A DNA stretch of 64,000 bases from Cellulophaga sp. 20_2_10 (lineage in GTDB: Bacteria; Bacteroidota; Bacteroidia; Flavobacteriales; Flavobacteriaceae). Made by a program: the position numbers and the translations under genes. Location: NCBI RefSeq assembly GCF_023476645.1, contig NZ_JAMCOJ010000003.1, forward strand, positions 62,001 to 126,000, read 5' to 3'. The notes below the pieces were generated by a model that saw nothing but the letters and a program-made list of their open reading frames with translations, ran no database searches and had not been told where the DNA came from. Below are positions 7,446 through 15,636 of this stretch, piece after piece (positions within the stretch are counted from its first letter, which is position 1; the number at the start of each line of letters is the position of its first letter).

Positions 7446-8993
7446 TTACTCTTCTTTAATTCCTTTGCCAGTTAACGCATCTAAAAGTCCGCCCTTAATG
7501 CTTATCCATAGATAATTAAAGAACGATTTTGTGGTGTCTCGTTCAACTTTAATTTTACCATATCTAAAATTTTTAGGGTTTGATTTAGAGCCTTCTTTAA
7601 TAATTAAATTACCCAGTTTGGTCAAGAGTTTATTAACTCCTAAACGGTCTTTTTTTAGTATTTTAAATTTAAAATTGTTGTACTTAATTTTTAAATCTCC
7701 TGTAGCTGTTTGTTTTGTGCCGCTAAATGTAAAATACATACGCTGCATATCTCCTTCTGCTGTTACACGTAAGTTTGTATTTAAAAACGGATTTATACTG
7801 GCTATATCTAAGTTTGTGAAACTTCCCCAGGCAGTAAAAGAATCAGATTTTTTATGTATGTCAAAACTCCAATTTAACGCTAGCGGAGTTTTATTCATTA
7901 ACAAAGAGTTTGTGCGTACTATAGTTCTTTTGTTACTGTCGTTATTTAAGTTACTTATGGATGCATTTACTTTGTTAAAACTCAATTTTTCCGGCTTTAT
8001 ATGTTGCTCTAACTTTTCTTGGTACGCAATTTGGCCTTGTTTTATTAGAACAGAGTCTACGCTTATTTTTAGGGGCAACTCTCTTAGCATTTTACTGTAC
8101 ATTGGCTTGTAACTAAGGTCATCTGCAATCAGTTTATCCCTGTATACTTCTAAATTGGGTTCTATTATACTTATTAAGGGAATTCTTAAAATAGAAGTTG
8201 ATTTGGCATAGTTAAAAGATGTGTTTTCTAACTTTAATTCTTCAATTTTTAGATTGATAAAATCTCTTTCTGTTATTATATTTTTTGATAATTCTTCTTT
8301 GGTATATTTTGTTTTTAGTTGAAGATTATGAACCATTACTAATTCATTTTTTACGACTAAACTTTTTGCATAAAATGCTTCAAACTTTCCTAAATTACTA
8401 TATAATTTTTGAGCAGTAATGGTGCCGTTGCTATACTTTATGGGGTTGTTATTTTCTTTTTTGTCAGTTTTAAAAGCAACATCTTTTAAAGTAATAAAAA
8501 TGTGTTCTGCGCTAGCAACAGTTTCTTCTTTATCATTTAAAAAGATAATGTTGCCGTTTGTACTTTTAAATTCGCCAATAGAGATTATGTTTTCTAAAGC
8601 ACCTTCTTTTTTATGCTTAAGGTGTGTCTCTAATCCTGTGTAGTATGTAAGCTCTGGATTGTCTATTTCTAGCTTACCTAAACTTATTTTGTTGTGGAAT
8701 AAAAGAGGTATATAACCAATGTTTTTAACAGCGATTTTATCTGCTTTTACGACTGTTTTAGCCTTGTTATTTGTACTAAACTCTTTAAAAACAATTTTAT
8801 CTAAGCTAACATTACCTACTAAGAGATTAAGGGAAATGCTGTTGTAATTTATATTTAAATGTTGCGGTAAATTTTCTTGTAAATGTTGCTTTATTTTATA
8901 TTTAACAAAGCTGTGAGCGCACAACAAACTAAGTAAGCCTAGTACAACTATAGCTATGCTAATTTTAAATAGATTACTTTTTTTTAGAACCAT
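7446..8993 (-). CDS. AsmA/DUF748-like envelope protein (large)
   Basis: About 515 residues from the ATG at 8993 (MVLKKSNLF), which directly precedes a membrane anchor (ISIAIVVLGLLSLLCAHSFV). The longer frame from 9014 adds seven residues with no signal character and is less likely. After the anchor comes a long beta-strand-rich periplasmic region (LPQHLNINYNSISLNLLVGNVSLDKIVFKEF, NPELTYY, SFDIHKKSDSFTAWGSFTNLDIASINPFLNTNLRVTAEGDMQ) as in AsmA-like proteins. First gene of the proposed three-gene operon with the ArsC-fold protein and the shorter AsmA-like protein. Confidence 0.72.
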   Translation of the reverse strand: MVLKKSNLFKISIAIVVLGLLSLLCAHSFVKYKIKQHLQENLPQHLNINYNSISLNLLVGNVSLDKIVFKEFSTNNKAKTVVKADKIAVKNIGYIPLLFHNKISLGKLEIDNPELTYYTGLETHLKHKKEGALENIISIGEFKSTNGNIIFLNDKEETVASAEHIFITLKDVAFKTDKKENNNPIKYSNGTITAQKLYSNLGKFEAFYAKSLVVKNELVMVHNLQLKTKYTKEELSKNIITERDFINLKIEELKLENTSFNYAKSTSILRIPLISIIEPNLEVYRDKLIADDLSYKPMYSKMLRELPLKISVDSVLIKQGQIAYQEKLEQHIKPEKLSFNKVNASISNLNNDSNKRTIVRTNSLLMNKTPLALNWSFDIHKKSDSFTAWGSFTNLDIASINPFLNTNLRVTAEGDMQRMYFTFSGTKQTATGDLKIKYNNFKFKILKKDRLGVNKLLTKLGNLIIKEGSKSNPKNFRYGKIKVERDTTKSFFNYLWISIKGGLLDALTGKGIKEE

Positions 8994-9102
8994 AATTTGT
9001 AGTGATATTGGCAACTATTTTACCACTACTAAATTCCGTTAAAAATTGAAAAAGGTGTAACGCATGCGATTAAATCTTTGACTTATTCAAGAATTAGCAC
9101 AT

Positions 9103-9134
9103 AAAAAAAGCCCTTTAAAAAATTTAAAGAGCTT
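9103..9134 (-). terminator. Terminator for the ABC transporter operon
   Basis: On the minus strand, AGCTCTTTAAA-TTT-TTTAAAGGGCT is followed by a run of T. It lies just after the stop of the small secreted protein gene. Confidence 0.75.
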
Positions 9135-9155
9135 CGTTATTTCATAATATAGAGA

Positions 9156-9602
9156 CTACATTTTTATAGTAAAACCATTTGCATGTTCAATAGTGTAGTA
9201 TGTATGGTCCGGATTATCTCTGTTTAACTTTAAAGTCCCTTTTACAGAAATAAGGTCGTCCATAGAAAAGCTAGGTCTAGAATCAAAATACAATTCTATA
9301 ATAGTTTCTGGTCCGCCGTTACCACAAAAGAAGCAAGATGCCATAGGATTATTAGATAGCATAAAAGAATCTTTTTGCCCCTCTAGAACTAAAAAATAGC
9401 CAGTAATAGATATTTCTTGTCCTTCTAAATCTAACATTTTTTTCTTGTAAGTTGGTGTTAAAAATTCACCTAACTCAGCTCCGCCTTCTGGAGTTGTATA
9501 TGTTACGCCTTGTATCATATCTTCCCAGTCTAACAATGCTTGTGCAGATGTAAGCTGAGCAAAAAGAGCAAAAAACAATAAGAGACTTAACTTTTTAACC
9601 AT
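9156..9602 (-). CDS. Small secreted DUF3299-like protein, partner of an ABC transporter
   Basis: 148 residues from the ATG at 9602 (MVKKLSLLLFFALFAQLTSAQ, a clear signal peptide). The frame is open back to 9686, but that would overlap the permease gene and bury the signal peptide. The mature part has GQEISITGYFLVLEGQKDSFMLSNNPMASCFFCGNGGPETIIELYF, resembling DUF3299-type proteins, with a CFFC motif that could bind metal or form a disulfide. It is the third gene after a LolD-like ATPase and an FtsX-like permease. In other bacteria similar trios are linked to zinc handling, which the histidine-rich permease would fit, but this is inference. Confidence 0.65.
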   Translation of the reverse strand: MVKKLSLLLFFALFAQLTSAQALLDWEDMIQGVTYTTPEGGAELGEFLTPTYKKKMLDLEGQEISITGYFLVLEGQKDSFMLSNNPMASCFFCGNGGPETIIELYFDSRPSFSMDDLISVKGTLKLNRDNPDHTYYTIEHANGFTIKM

Positions 9603-9654
9603 AGTATTAATTTTTTTCAAAGATAGCAATCCAATAATTGTTCCAAATACGTTT

Positions 9655-10845
9655 TTATTTTTCTGCTGATAGAATTTTAGAGACATTCAGTTTAAAAACG
9701 GATAAGGACGCCAAGACAGAAGCTAAAACAGTAATGCCTAAAGTAGCGAGTAGTAGTAGGGCTTCCCATTTAGTAGGTGTTGCTAAATTAAAGGTATAAC
9801 CATAACTATTTTGTGCGTAGGTAGATATTACCCATAGTCCTAACCTGCCAATTAACCAACCTAAAACGTATCCTATAAAACCTAGAAACAGACCTTCTAA
9901 GAGAACTAACCATAATAATTGTCCAGATGTTGCGCCATAAGTACGTAACAGTGCAAGCTCTTGTCTACGTTCTCTAATCGCTTTTAAAAGACTAATAAAT
10001 ATACTTAAACCAGAAACTAATAATATTGCAATAGCTATAAGTTGTATGGTTTGTACGCCAACACCTAGTAGCTTAACCAAACGATTAATCTCTAGAGAGG
10101 GTAGTGCCGCTTGCATATTGGTTTTGTCGTTAATATATCTAGGCAACTGCATCATTGCCATTGGGTTGCTAAATTGTATAAGTAAAGAAGTTACTTCTAA
10201 ATCGTCATCATGGTGTTCCTCTCCTGGGTGACTATGAACATCCCAAATACTTTCTAAACTCGTAATAATTAAATTGTCTACTACGCTGCCCGTTGTTTTT
10301 AAAATACCGACTACTTTAAATGGGTGTCCGTGATGTTCTTCTAAACTTTGGTCTGCCAAACCGTGAGAACTTAAAAAGGTGTCACCTAATTTTAAGTTTA
10401 ATTTTTTTGCGGTTGCACTACCTAAAACGACCTGATGAGATGTATTAAATAACGTGCCGTTTTCTAGCTCGGCATGGTATAATTTTAAGTAACTAGTTTC
10501 TGTGCCTAAAATGCGAACTCCTTTGTAGTTATCGCCATAAGAGACAGGAACGGCCGCTTTTACAAGTCTACTTTTTCTTAGCTTTTCGGCGTCTTTTAGT
10601 TTAATGTTTCCTGTAGGTGCATCTATATGTAAGACGGATGAAAGCACTAGTTGCAACGGGCTTCCTTTTGCGCCAACAACTAAGTCTACCGGTTTTATGT
10701 TTTTATCTAAATTGCCTTTAACCTGTGCGCTTAATTGAAGCATAAATGTAACTAAGGCTACACTTAAAACTAAAAGTAACAGGCTTAATACAGCATTAAG
10801 AGGTTTAGAAATTAGATTTTTAAAACTGAGCTTTACAAGATTCAT
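9655..10845 (-). CDS. FtsX/MacB-type ABC transporter permease with histidine-rich loop
   Basis: 396 residues. One N-terminal membrane helix (residues about 17-38) is followed by a large periplasmic domain and three C-terminal helices (about 260-285, 310-340, 360-385) with the typical AIRERRQELALLRTYGATSGQLLWLVLLEG segment. The periplasmic domain has two histidine/acid-rich stretches, EEHHGHPFK (169-177) and DVHSHPGEEHHDDDLEV (202-218), unusual for lipoprotein exporters and suggestive of metal binding. The start overlaps the stop of the ATPase gene by 4 bp, so the two are translationally coupled. Confidence 0.88.
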   Translation of the reverse strand: MNLVKLSFKNLISKPLNAVLSLLLLVLSVALVTFMLQLSAQVKGNLDKNIKPVDLVVGAKGSPLQLVLSSVLHIDAPTGNIKLKDAEKLRKSRLVKAAVPVSYGDNYKGVRILGTETSYLKLYHAELENGTLFNTSHQVVLGSATAKKLNLKLGDTFLSSHGLADQSLEEHHGHPFKVVGILKTTGSVVDNLIITSLESIWDVHSHPGEEHHDDDLEVTSLLIQFSNPMAMMQLPRYINDKTNMQAALPSLEINRLVKLLGVGVQTIQLIAIAILLVSGLSIFISLLKAIRERRQELALLRTYGATSGQLLWLVLLEGLFLGFIGYVLGWLIGRLGLWVISTYAQNSYGYTFNLATPTKWEALLLLATLGITVLASVLASLSVFKLNVSKILSAEK

Positions 10846-11468
10846 AAATACAAATGGTTTTTGAACATTGTTTTTACTCTTTGGTCGTGCGTAATTATAA
10901 GCAAATTAGCATTGCTGTTACTTGCTTCTTCTTTTAAAAGGGCAATAACTTTTTCGCAGTTTTTATCATCTAGACTGGCTGTTGGTTCGTCTGCAAAAAT
11001 AATTTTCGGCTTGTTTATTAAGGCTAAGGCTATAGATAAACGTTGGCGTTGCCCTTCGCTTAAGGCCGTAACTTTTTTAGGTAGTAATTCTAAAATCCCG
11101 AGTCTTTCTGCTAATTCTTTTATTCTTGTAGGATCTTTTTTCTTGTCAGGAAAATACAGGCGTAGCGCTAGATTTTCACCAACAGAAAGCGCATGTATAA
11201 AATAATCGTTCTGAAAAATTATTCCCATTTGTCTGCCTCTGAAAGCATCTAGTTTTTTTCTAGATAATTGCTCTAAAGCAGTATTGCCAATAGTAATATT
11301 GCCAGAACTTGCAGGCAATAAACCCGCTAGTAAATGCAATAAAGTTGTTTTGCCAACACCAGAAGATCCTAATATTAAAAGGTGTTCTCCTTCTGGTAAA
11401 GAAATATCTGGAAAACCAAAAGTGTTTTCAGTAGAATAAGAAAATTGAAGTTTACTTGTTTTTATCAT
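10842..11468 (-). CDS. LolD-like ABC transporter ATP-binding protein
   Basis: 208 residues from the ATG at 11468. A GTG at 11480 would add four residues and is a weaker start. Walker A is GSSGVGKTT, the signature is LSEGQRQRLSIALAL, Walker B is KIIFADEPTASLD, and the H-loop histidine is in LLIITHDQRV. It powers the FtsX-like permease encoded next. The LolD/MacB class uses ATP to drive mechanical work in the periplasm rather than classical substrate translocation. First gene of the three-gene unit with the permease and DUF3299-like protein. Confidence 0.92.
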   Translation of the reverse strand: MIKTSKLQFSYSTENTFGFPDISLPEGEHLLILGSSGVGKTTLLHLLAGLLPASSGNITIGNTALEQLSRKKLDAFRGRQMGIIFQNDYFIHALSVGENLALRLYFPDKKKDPTRIKELAERLGILELLPKKVTALSEGQRQRLSIALALINKPKIIFADEPTASLDDKNCEKVIALLKEEASNSNANLLIITHDQRVKTMFKNHLYL

Positions 11469-11570
11469 AAGCCTACACACAAATATAACAAGTAGATAAA
11501 TACCGTTTTTATATTTGTGAAATTATTATGAAACCTACAGTAATATTTAAGATATCAAAAGTGCAGAAAC

Positions 11571-12629
11571 CTAAGCCATAATAGCTCTAACCTCTATACT
11601 TTCTTTAAATTCGCTAGGGCTAATATTATACTTGTTTTTAAATATTTTAGAAAAATAACTTCTACTACTAAAACCAATAGTGTACACAATTTGTGATATG
11701 TTCATTTCTGTAGTTCTTATATAGTCTCTAGCTTCTTCTAAACGTACATGTCTTATGTACTCTGTAACGGTACGGGTGTATAATAACTTAAAGCCTTCTT
11801 GTAGTTTAGCCTGCGATAGCCCAGATTCTGCACTAAGCATATCTAACGAATAATCTTTAGATACGTCTTTAAGAATCATTTTAGACATATTTCTCACAAT
11901 TTTAAGCTCACTTTTAAGTAATGTGGTTTTTGGAGCTTTGTTTTTTAGAGCTCTATCATACTGTGAAATATGCATAGAAAGTATATGGTATACCATACCT
12001 TCTATTTGCATAATACGGATCATTCCTTTTGTTTTTGACTTACGTAAAGCACTAATTTTATCTGCTAACCTTAGATTGTAATTTCCAAAGTAACGGAATG
12101 TGTTTTCGTGGTCTGTATCTAAAAATACCTCGTATAATTTTTTATTAAGTTCGTCTACATTATTAAGACGCTTTTTTAAGAATTTTTTTCTTGTAATCTG
12201 TATTACGTTTATAGCTAATTTAACTCCTTTTGGAAAATAACCATAGTTGTAGCCACCGTCTTTGCTTGTGATTATTACAGATTGAAACTGCTCCATTTGT
12301 CTTCTTGTGGTTTCTTCTTCATAACCAAAACGATGAAAACAATGGCCCTCTAAACAATAAGTAAAGTGTATAGGGTTGTATTCTGATGCATCCATTTCTA
12401 TGGTAATATCATCATGAAAAGTAATGTCGTATTCTAACAAATTTACACCCCAATCAAATGTGATAAAACGGATATTTCCTGTGGCTAATTTAGAATCTAC
12501 GTGTAAGACATATTCTCCCCAACGTTCTTCTATATTTCCACCAATTACCTCTTGGATTTGCCTTACAGTACCTTCTGTACTTTGAGCATCAACAATAATT
12601 TTAATCATATTTTTTTTGGGTTGACCCAT
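11571..12629 (-). CDS. AraC family transcriptional regulator
   Basis: 352 residues. The C-terminal 100 residues form a double helix-turn-helix AraC domain (YSLDMLSAESGLSQAKLQEGFKLLYTRTVTEYIRHVRLEEARDYI and ISQIVYTIGFSSRSYFSKIFKNKYNISPSEFKE). The N-terminal 230 residues look like an AraC-type sensing region of unknown ligand. An alternative ATG eight codons in (12608) would give MIKIIVDAQ and cannot be excluded. It is a single gene with no obvious target beside it. Confidence 0.88.
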   Translation of the reverse strand: MGQPKKNMIKIIVDAQSTEGTVRQIQEVIGGNIEERWGEYVLHVDSKLATGNIRFITFDWGVNLLEYDITFHDDITIEMDASEYNPIHFTYCLEGHCFHRFGYEEETTRRQMEQFQSVIITSKDGGYNYGYFPKGVKLAINVIQITRKKFLKKRLNNVDELNKKLYEVFLDTDHENTFRYFGNYNLRLADKISALRKSKTKGMIRIMQIEGMVYHILSMHISQYDRALKNKAPKTTLLKSELKIVRNMSKMILKDVSKDYSLDMLSAESGLSQAKLQEGFKLLYTRTVTEYIRHVRLEEARDYIRTTEMNISQIVYTIGFSSRSYFSKIFKNKYNISPSEFKESIEVRAIMA

Positions 12630-12726
12630 AAAATTGTGTTTTAAAAAAGACAGTCAACAGTCAAAGGTAATAAATTAATTTTTATTTTTTGTAGCGTGTG
12701 CTAGGGCTAGGCTGTTATTTTAAAGC

Positions 12727-12763
12727 AAAAAAAGGCCTCTTTATAAAAAAGAGGCCTTTTTAG
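12727..12763 (-). terminator. Terminator downstream of mscS-like gene
   Basis: A perfect hairpin AAAAAGGCCTCTTTATAAA / AAGAGGCCTTTTT lies in the gap between the AraC gene start and the MscS gene end. It has T runs on both strands and serves the minus-strand MscS gene. Confidence 0.8.
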
Positions 12764-12859
12764 TCACCACAAACCAAACAAATAATATTGAATAATTTCT
12801 TATTCAACAACAATAATATTGTTCATTTTTTTGTGTCTCGTAGCGTTCATGTCTGCTTC

Positions 12860-13759
12860 CTAGTTTTTAGAGGCAAACTCTCCGTTTTGTGTATTATTTA
12901 CATTAAGTTTATTGTTAAACTCAAGGGTTCTAATAGGGAACGGAATATTTATATTATTTGCGTTAAAAGATTTTTTAACTGCCTTTATGGCAACACTTTT
13001 AGCGTCTAATTTATTTTTTGCGTTTTCTGCATCGACCCAAAATCTACATATAAAATTTATAGAGCTGTCTGCAAATTCTGTGTAATAAAACTCTATTTCA
13101 GAATCATCATCAGATTTATAAAGGCCAGCAACAGCTTCACGTGTTAACTTTTCTACCTTTTCTAAGTCCGACTCATAACCAACTCCGCATTCTACTACAA
13201 TTCTCATTTTAGATGTTAGAGAGTAGTTTTTAAAAGGGTTTTCTATTATAGTTTTATTGGGTATTACCACTAAATTGTTATCGAACTCTTTAAGTACTAG
13301 ACTACTTAAATTAATGTCTATAACTTCACCGGAGAAACCATTTGTTTCTATCCAGTTTCCTATTTCTATCTTTTTTCTAAAGGACAAAACAACACCAGAT
13401 AGTAAGTTAGATAATGTGCCTTGTAGTGCCAAACCTATAACTAAACCAGATATACCTGCACCTGCAAGTAAGGTGTCTAAGGTTTTGCTTAGATCCATTG
13501 CGCCTAAGGCTAAAAATAAACCAATGGAAACTACAATAATGGCGCACATGCGCCCAATTAAGTTAGATATACTACTCTGTGGTATGCGTTTAGATGCTAG
13601 TTTTGCAGCCCATTTGTTTACAAAACGGGCAATGTAAAAAGAGATAACCATTACAATAATGGCTACAATTAAATTGGGTAAGTTTTCTATAAAAGAACTT
13701 ACCCAACCTTCTATTTTGTCTATAATATCAACAAAAGAGGTTTGTATTTTATTATTCAT
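12860..13759 (-). CDS. Small-conductance mechanosensitive channel, MscS family
   Basis: 299 residues, near the size of E. coli MscS (286). Three N-terminal membrane helices are visible, with a glycine/alanine-rich pore helix (LLAGAGISGLVIGLALQGTLSNLLSGVVLSFRKKIEIGNWIE), the hallmark of the family. A beta domain follows (NGFSGEVIDINLSSLVLKEFDNNLVVIPNKTIIENPFKNYS) and then the cytoplasmic vestibule. The channel releases solutes on hypo-osmotic shock. It lies next to dps on the same strand with a 43-bp gap, consistent with a stress-related pair. Confidence 0.92.
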   Translation of the reverse strand: MNNKIQTSFVDIIDKIEGWVSSFIENLPNLIVAIIVMVISFYIARFVNKWAAKLASKRIPQSSISNLIGRMCAIIVVSIGLFLALGAMDLSKTLDTLLAGAGISGLVIGLALQGTLSNLLSGVVLSFRKKIEIGNWIETNGFSGEVIDINLSSLVLKEFDNNLVVIPNKTIIENPFKNYSLTSKMRIVVECGVGYESDLEKVEKLTREAVAGLYKSDDDSEIEFYYTEFADSSINFICRFWVDAENAKNKLDAKSVAIKAVKKSFNANNINIPFPIRTLEFNNKLNVNNTQNGEFASKN

Positions 13760-13802
13760 AATTTGGATTTTTAAGGTTCATAAATGTTTAAAACATTTAA
13801 CC

Positions 13803-14312
13803 TTAAGAAATCATCTCCTTAGATCTAATTTTTAATTGATCTTCTGTGTTTTTTCTCCAAGCATCTAGCATCCAACTAGATTTTTCTAGTTCTGCAATAT
13901 AAGAGCCCATCATATCTATAGTACCTTCATCACCTGCTTCTTCTGCTGCGTCTATAGTTACTTTCATTTGCTTCAATATTTTCTGGTGGTCCCCTAAAAT
14001 TTCGCTAACCATTTCTTTGTCATCTATTAACGGAGATACTTCTTCTATAGAAGATATTTTTAAGTACTTACTAAAGTTACTTACTGGGTGGTACCTTAGA
14101 GTTAATACTCTCTCTGCAATGTCATCTACTTTTATTCTTGCATCTGTATATAATTCTTCAAATTTCTCATGTAAATCAAAAAAGTTTTGTCCTAATACGT
14201 TCCAGTGAAAACTTCTTAACTTCTGGTAATACACGCTGTAGTCTGCTAAAAGCATATTTAACTCTCCTACTACAGGTACTAATTTGTTATCACTAATATT
14301 TAAATAATTCAT
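13803..14312 (-). CDS. dps: Dps family ferritin-like DNA-protection protein
   Basis: 169 residues, typical Dps length. The ferroxidase-site pattern shared between dimer subunits is visible: FHWNVLGQNFFDLHEKFEELYTDARIKVDDIAERVL contains the conserved H, D and E ligands. Dps dodecamers oxidise and store iron and shield DNA in stress and stationary phase. It is divergently placed from the small DUF1328 gene. The 297-bp gap between them holds no further gene that I can see. Confidence 0.93.
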   Translation of the reverse strand: MNYLNISDNKLVPVVGELNMLLADYSVYYQKLRSFHWNVLGQNFFDLHEKFEELYTDARIKVDDIAERVLTLRYHPVSNFSKYLKISSIEEVSPLIDDKEMVSEILGDHQKILKQMKVTIDAAEEAGDEGTIDMMGSYIAELEKSSWMLDAWRKNTEDQLKIRSKEMIS

Positions 14313-14609
14313 AATGTTTGTGGGTTTTAAATTATTCTTGGGATAGACTGTCTATTCCTTTTCTATTATTGTTCCACACAAAATTACTTAAGCTTTACTG
14401 TCGGCCTTTGCTCATTTAAAATGATTCTTGACTCAAATACTACAGTCAAAAATTTATACCTATTATATATACCGAGGCTTGTATTTATTTGTTTTTAAAT
14501 GAGTTAATGTTTACAGCATTTGTGTTAAAGCTACTCGTAAACAAGTCACATCTTTGTAGTATAGAATTTAAGTATTCAAAAAATAATAATAACCTTTAAA
14601 TTAAATAGT

Positions 14610-14774
14610 ATGTTAAGATGGACAGTTACATTTGTGGTTCTAGCAATAATTGCAGGAATCTTCGGATTTGGAGGTATTGCAGCAGGAGCTGCCAGTATCG
14701 CAAAAATTTTATTCTTTTTATTTTTAATACTCTTTGTAGTATCATTATTAACAGGAAAGAAAAAGAATATTTAG
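14610..14774 (+). CDS. DUF1328 small membrane protein (YtjA-like)
   Basis: A 54-residue protein with ATG at 14610 and TAG at 14772-14774. It is almost wholly hydrophobic with two membrane helices ([16 protein letters not shown] and [20 protein letters not shown]) and a basic tail KKK. The MLRW start, central GFGGIA..A..IAKILFF.FL and LTG end match DUF1328 proteins, about 54 residues long and often next to stress genes. It is followed 55 bp later by a small acidic lipoprotein and lies opposite dps. Confidence 0.88.
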   Translation: MLRWTVTFVVLAIIAGIFGFGGIAAGAASIAKILFFLFLILFVVSLLTGKKKNI

Positions 14775-14829
14775 CCTAACACTACCACAAACAGTTAAGC
14801 GAGAATAGTAATACATAAAAAACAACAAT

Positions 14830-15015
14830 ATGAAAAAGATATTATATTTAGGATTATACATATTTGCAATGGGCGTAGCCTTAACAAGTTGCAGAGATAC
14901 TAGGACATCAGGAGAAAAAGTAGAAGACGGAATTGAAGAAGTTGGCGACGGAATTGAAGAAGGAGTTGAAGAGGTTGGAGATGAGATTGATGATGCCACC
15001 GACGATAACGAATAA
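14830..15015 (+). CDS. Small acidic lipoprotein
   Basis: 61 residues. A signal peptide ends in a lipobox (ALTSC), so the mature lipoprotein would be only about 41 residues. It is extremely acidic with a repeated pattern (VEDGIEEVGDGIEEGVEEVGDEIDDATDD) that forms an amphipathic helix with a 7-8 residue rhythm. Similar tiny lipoproteins accompany stress genes in Bacteroidetes. Function is unknown. It probably shares a transcript with the DUF1328 gene and is followed by a terminator. Confidence 0.78.
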   Translation: MKKILYLGLYIFAMGVALTSCRDTRTSGEKVEDGIEEVGDGIEEGVEEVGDEIDDATDDNE

Positions 15016-15038
15016 CTAAAATTAACATAATTTTAGTA

Positions 15039-15069
15039 CAAAAAGACAACGTCATAGTTGTCTTTTTTT
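15039..15069 (+). terminator. Terminator after the small lipoprotein
   Basis: The perfect stem AAAAAGACAAC / GTTGTCTTTTT with loop GTCATA is followed by T. Confidence 0.85.
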
Positions 15070-15109
15070 GGTGTTAACACCGTATATTTAATAATTAAAA
15101 CAACAAACA

Positions 15110-15580
15110 ATGAAAAAGATATTAGGTTTATTTTCAATTTTAGCGCTTACTGTATGTAGTATGCAGGCGCAATCAATTTCTGAAAATGCAATTGGTTTAC
15201 GTTTAGGAGATAATGATGGTTTTGGTGGTGAGATTTCTTATCAGCGTCATTTATCTGACAACAACAGACTGGAGTTTGACCTTGGTTGGAGAAATTCTAA
15301 TGATGTAGATGCTTTTAAATTAGTTGGTTTGTACCAATGGGTAATGCCTATAGAGGGTAATTTTAACTGGTTTGTAGGTGCAGGTGCAGGTTTAGGATCT
15401 TTTGATGCTGGTGAAAACGATGGTACTTTTGCTTTGGTAGCAGGTGACATAGGTATAGAATATAACTTTGATTTTCCTTTAATCCTATCTCTAGATATGA
15501 GACCGGAATTAGGTTTTAATGACGAGTATTCTGATGACTTAGACTTAGATATAGCATTGGGTATTAGATACCAGTTCTAA
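15110..15580 (+). CDS. Small outer-membrane beta-barrel protein
   Basis: 156 residues. A signal peptide is cleaved near SMQAQ. The mature part consists of alternating short beta strands with aromatic/glycine content (GFGGEISYQRHL, RLEFDLGWR, FNWFVGAGAGLGSF, LALGIRYQF), ending in phenylalanine as outer-membrane barrels do. It probably forms an eight-stranded barrel like OmpX/OmpW-type proteins. No enzymatic motif is seen. It has its own terminator and follows the small stress-type genes. Confidence 0.8.
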   Translation: MKKILGLFSILALTVCSMQAQSISENAIGLRLGDNDGFGGEISYQRHLSDNNRLEFDLGWRNSNDVDAFKLVGLYQWVMPIEGNFNWFVGAGAGLGSFDAGENDGTFALVAGDIGIEYNFDFPLILSLDMRPELGFNDEYSDDLDLDIALGIRYQF

Positions 15581-15596
15581 ACTGATAATAACACAT

Positions 15597-15636
15597 AAAA
15601 AAAGGAGGCAATTAACTAATTGCCTCCTTTTTTATT
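15597..15636. terminator. Bidirectional terminator
   Basis: The perfect stem AAAAGGAGGCAATTA / TAATTGCCTCCTTTT lies between the converging barrel protein and ALDH3 genes. Confidence 0.88.
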
